Source: a candidate division TM6 bacterium SOIL31 (GTDB lineage Bacteria; Babelota; Babeliae; Babelales; Vermiphilaceae). From it: 64,000 nucleotides of DNA. Shown here one piece after another: positions 62,086 to 64,000 of this stretch; the stretch's first letter is position 1, and the number at the start of each line of letters is the position of its first letter. Below the pieces are notes generated by a model. That model saw nothing but the letters and a program-made list of their open reading frames with translations, was not told the DNA's origin and did not search any database. Position numbers and translations under genes: made by a program. The stretch spans positions 1 through 64,000 of the forward strand of contig LDIY01000006.1 of NCBI GenBank assembly GCA_001468865.1, given 5' to 3'.

Positions 62086-63270
62086 ATGAACATACATACA
62101 TATTTATCAAAAATAAGCTTTCTTACTATTTTTTTTAATACAACATCTTTTGGAATGATTACCGTCTCTAAACTTCATAGTCAAAGATGGCAACAACAGA
62201 ATTTATTAAAAAAACGACCATTCTTTTTTCCAACTTCACCTAACGGTGATAAATCATTGTTATTGCTTAAAAATGAACCTGAATCACAAGAAGAACTACT
62301 TTATGACAACATGCTCAGCAGTGACCTAAAGAATGTTATTATGAGCAATCTTGATTTTAAGTCAGCACTGGCATATTGGTGTACCAATAAAGAAAATAAT
62401 ATCGTCGGGCATTTTAATTGGAGGCAGAGAAACAAATTGCATCGTCTTCTTCCTGAAAATTTCAATGGATGCACGTCAAAAATATCGTTTATATATAAAG
62501 ACCCGAAAAAATCGGTTTTGCAAAAAGGTGAGCATGATAGTCTTACCGCAGCGATTGTAACAAGATCGCATGAACAATTAAAAAAAATATTGAAAAAAAG
62601 AGAATGTTATATAAGTTTTCACTCTGCCGATGGAAATGAAAGGAATGTGCTTTTCAAAAAAAGCACTCATCTTGCAAAATTGCTTGCTATTCAAGTAAGA
62701 AACATGGCCGCCATCGAATTATTATTAGAACACCAGTGCAATGTACATAATATAGATAAGGAATCTTTCAAAAAATTTTACAATATCCAAGGCTATAAAA
62801 ACTATCTGGATGTTCAGGTTAAAAAAATTCTTAAAAAAATAGAAAAAAGCTTTAAATCATCGGACGTGGAGTATTTTAAGTTATTAGTAAAATGTATGCA
62901 TCCTGATATCATAAATCATCCCATTCAACCAGAAACCTTCATTCAAAATATATATGGTATATATGATACATGTACCATTTTGGATTATGTATATGGAAAA
63001 TGTGATCCGTATTTATATCAATTCGAGAGTAAAATCTTAAACGAACTTAATTGGTCGCTCATCAACTATCTCGAAAAATACGGAGCATTAGAATACCAAG
63101 AAGTAATGGCCTCACCATCACAAACTCACCCCTATGGATTTAAGCTTCCTCAGGATTATCATGAAACTGGTTTTATTATTCGAGATACAGAAAATCTTAT
63201 GTGTTATTGGGTACATCCCGACCTATTAAATTCCACATCACCTGCTAATAATTCTCCGATAACAACTTAA
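62086..63270 (+). CDS. Secreted ankyrin-like protein with F-box-like segment
   Basis: 394 residues from ATG 62086 (signal peptide to about 23, TTSFG). An F-box-like stretch (MLSSDLKNVIMSNLDFKSALAYWC) lies near residues 78-100. Two weak ankyrin-like repeats follow (SLTAAIVTRSHEQLKKIL; VRNMAAIELLLEHQCNV). It looks like a divergent relative of the F-box-like/ankyrin proteins at 24.2, 27.4 and 32.2 kb, but lacks the LD-x-x-FTY motif. A promoter-like segment shared with mnmG lies upstream. Confidence 0.6.
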   Translation: MNIHTYLSKISFLTIFFNTTSFGMITVSKLHSQRWQQQNLLKKRPFFFPTSPNGDKSLLLLKNEPESQEELLYDNMLSSDLKNVIMSNLDFKSALAYWCTNKENNIVGHFNWRQRNKLHRLLPENFNGCTSKISFIYKDPKKSVLQKGEHDSLTAAIVTRSHEQLKKILKKRECYISFHSADGNERNVLFKKSTHLAKLLAIQVRNMAAIELLLEHQCNVHNIDKESFKKFYNIQGYKNYLDVQVKKILKKIEKSFKSSDVEYFKLLVKCMHPDIINHPIQPETFIQNIYGIYDTCTILDYVYGKCDPYLYQFESKILNELNWSLINYLEKYGALEYQEVMASPSQTHPYGFKLPQDYHETGFIIRDTENLMCYWVHPDLLNSTSPANNSPITT

Positions 63271-63412
63271 AAAACGTAGGTACCCCTTACGCCAAATCTT
63301 TACAGATTGAAAATCATCCATTAGTGGTTCTTGCGTAACAAAACCCAATAAGTTACACTAAAATAGAATAAGAAAAAGCTTTCAAATATAGACTTTTTTA
63401 ACAAAAATCAGC

Positions 63413-64000
63413 ATGAACACAAGAAAATATGATTTTGACGTCATTGTTGTGGGCGGCGGACACGCCGGTATAGAAGCTGCGCATGCAGCGGCAAAGCTCG
63501 GATCTAAAACCCTTCTCATATCCTTAGACCCCAATAAAATTGGCACCATGCCCTGCAACCCAGCTGTTGGTGGCGTGGGAAAAGGTCATATTGTTCATGA
63601 TATCAGTGCGCTTGGTGGCTTAATGCCGCGGCTTTGTAGCAAAACGTATCTGCAAGCACGCATGCTCAATACCAAAAAAGGCTCTGCTGTACAAGGCTTA
63701 CGTCTTCAAATTGATAAATTTGCTTATAGCTTGTTGAGCCAGGAAGAGCTCAAAAAAGTACCAAATCTAACCATTTATGGCGGAACTGTTGAAGATGTAG
63801 TGCTGGACGATAATAATGTCGTCTGCGCGATAAAAACGGACACACAAATATTCAGCACAAAAACCGCCATTTTAACCACCGGAACTTTCCTCAACGGCCT
63901 CTGCCACATCGGTGAAAAAAACTTTTCGGCCGGACGCCGCGATGAAAAAGCAGTTTCGGGCATCTCAGCATTTTTAAAGCGAGTTGGATTGCGTTTAGGA
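63413..64000 (+). CDS. mnmG: tRNA uridine-5-carboxymethylaminomethyl modification enzyme, partial
   Basis: First 196 codons of MnmG/GidA; the rest lies beyond the window. FAD-binding GGGHAGIEAAHAA (residues 14-26) and the family motif MPCNPAVGGVGKGH are clear, followed by DISALGGLM and the RMLNTKKGSAVQGLR block. With MnmE it modifies wobble uridine in tRNAs. ATG 63413. mnmE is not in view. Confidence 0.95.
   Translation, partial: MNTRKYDFDVIVVGGGHAGIEAAHAAAKLGSKTLLISLDPNKIGTMPCNPAVGGVGKGHIVHDISALGGLMPRLCSKTYLQARMLNTKKGSAVQGLRLQIDKFAYSLLSQEELKKVPNLTIYGGTVEDVVLDDNNVVCAIKTDTQIFSTKTAILTTGTFLNGLCHIGEKNFSAGRRDEKAVSGISAFLKRVGLRLG

Overview
This window is AT-rich, gene-dense bacterial chromosome with short intergenic gaps. 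It reads like a host-dependent Gram-negative organism of the candidate phylum Dependentiae (TM6) type. That placement is an inference. It rests on the mix of a diderm envelope (beta-barrel proteins, two SurA/PrsA-like periplasmic chaperones, lspA), a peptidoglycan pathway, and an unusually large number of small proteins with signal peptides and no recognisable function, among them secreted ankyrin/F-box-like proteins. No rRNA, tRNA, CRISPR array, transposase or phage gene was found.

Layout. 1-8 kb: DUF6629-like membrane protein, secreted TraB-like protein, PDZ-less site-2 protease, GNAT, ferredoxin plus acyl-CoA ligase, tmk-holB, two secreted proteins. 8-15 kb: DciA-like protein, TPR protein, murG, tandem secreted methyltransferases, class A PBP. 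15-22 kb: small secreted proteins, a MetA/SphA-like beta-barrel, RNase P RNA (rnpB) carrying an inserted palindrome, PASTA protein and HAD phosphatase. 22-33 kb: ABC-F ATPase, three secreted F-box-like/ankyrin paralogues, uppS, LOG-family protein, secreted serine hydrolase, rsmA, secreted P-loop kinase. 33-45 kb: mreB, outer-membrane protein, glmU, sbcD-like nuclease, SurA/PrsA-like proteins, comF, lspA. 45-56 kb: pheT, aquaporin, trhO, murB, a secreted degenerate PEP-mobile-domain protein, a queuosine salvage pair (yhhQ-like and tgt), TrmH-type methyltransferase. 56-64 kb: APC permease followed by a tandem family of four small secreted proteins, mraY, more secreted proteins, and the start of mnmG cut by the window edge.

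How the genes fit together. Peptidoglycan and envelope genes (glmU, murB, mraY, murG, uppS, PBP, mreB, PASTA protein) are scattered rather than gathered in a dcw cluster. The yhhQ-like transporter next to a tgt with altered specificity residues suggests salvage of queuine or another precursor from a host. The many signal-peptide proteins (ankyrin/F-box-like, P-loop kinase, methyltransferases, serine hydrolase, novel small families) look like an exported accessory proteome.

Three dispersed repeat classes were read by eye: a roughly 34-nt GGGGTCCCC palindrome (four copies, one inside rnpB), a CCGTTCGCCCTGAG / TCGAAGGG element usually in inverted pairs (one pair lies in frame inside a coding gene), and a TCCGCCGAAGCTTTAGCGAAGG-like element.
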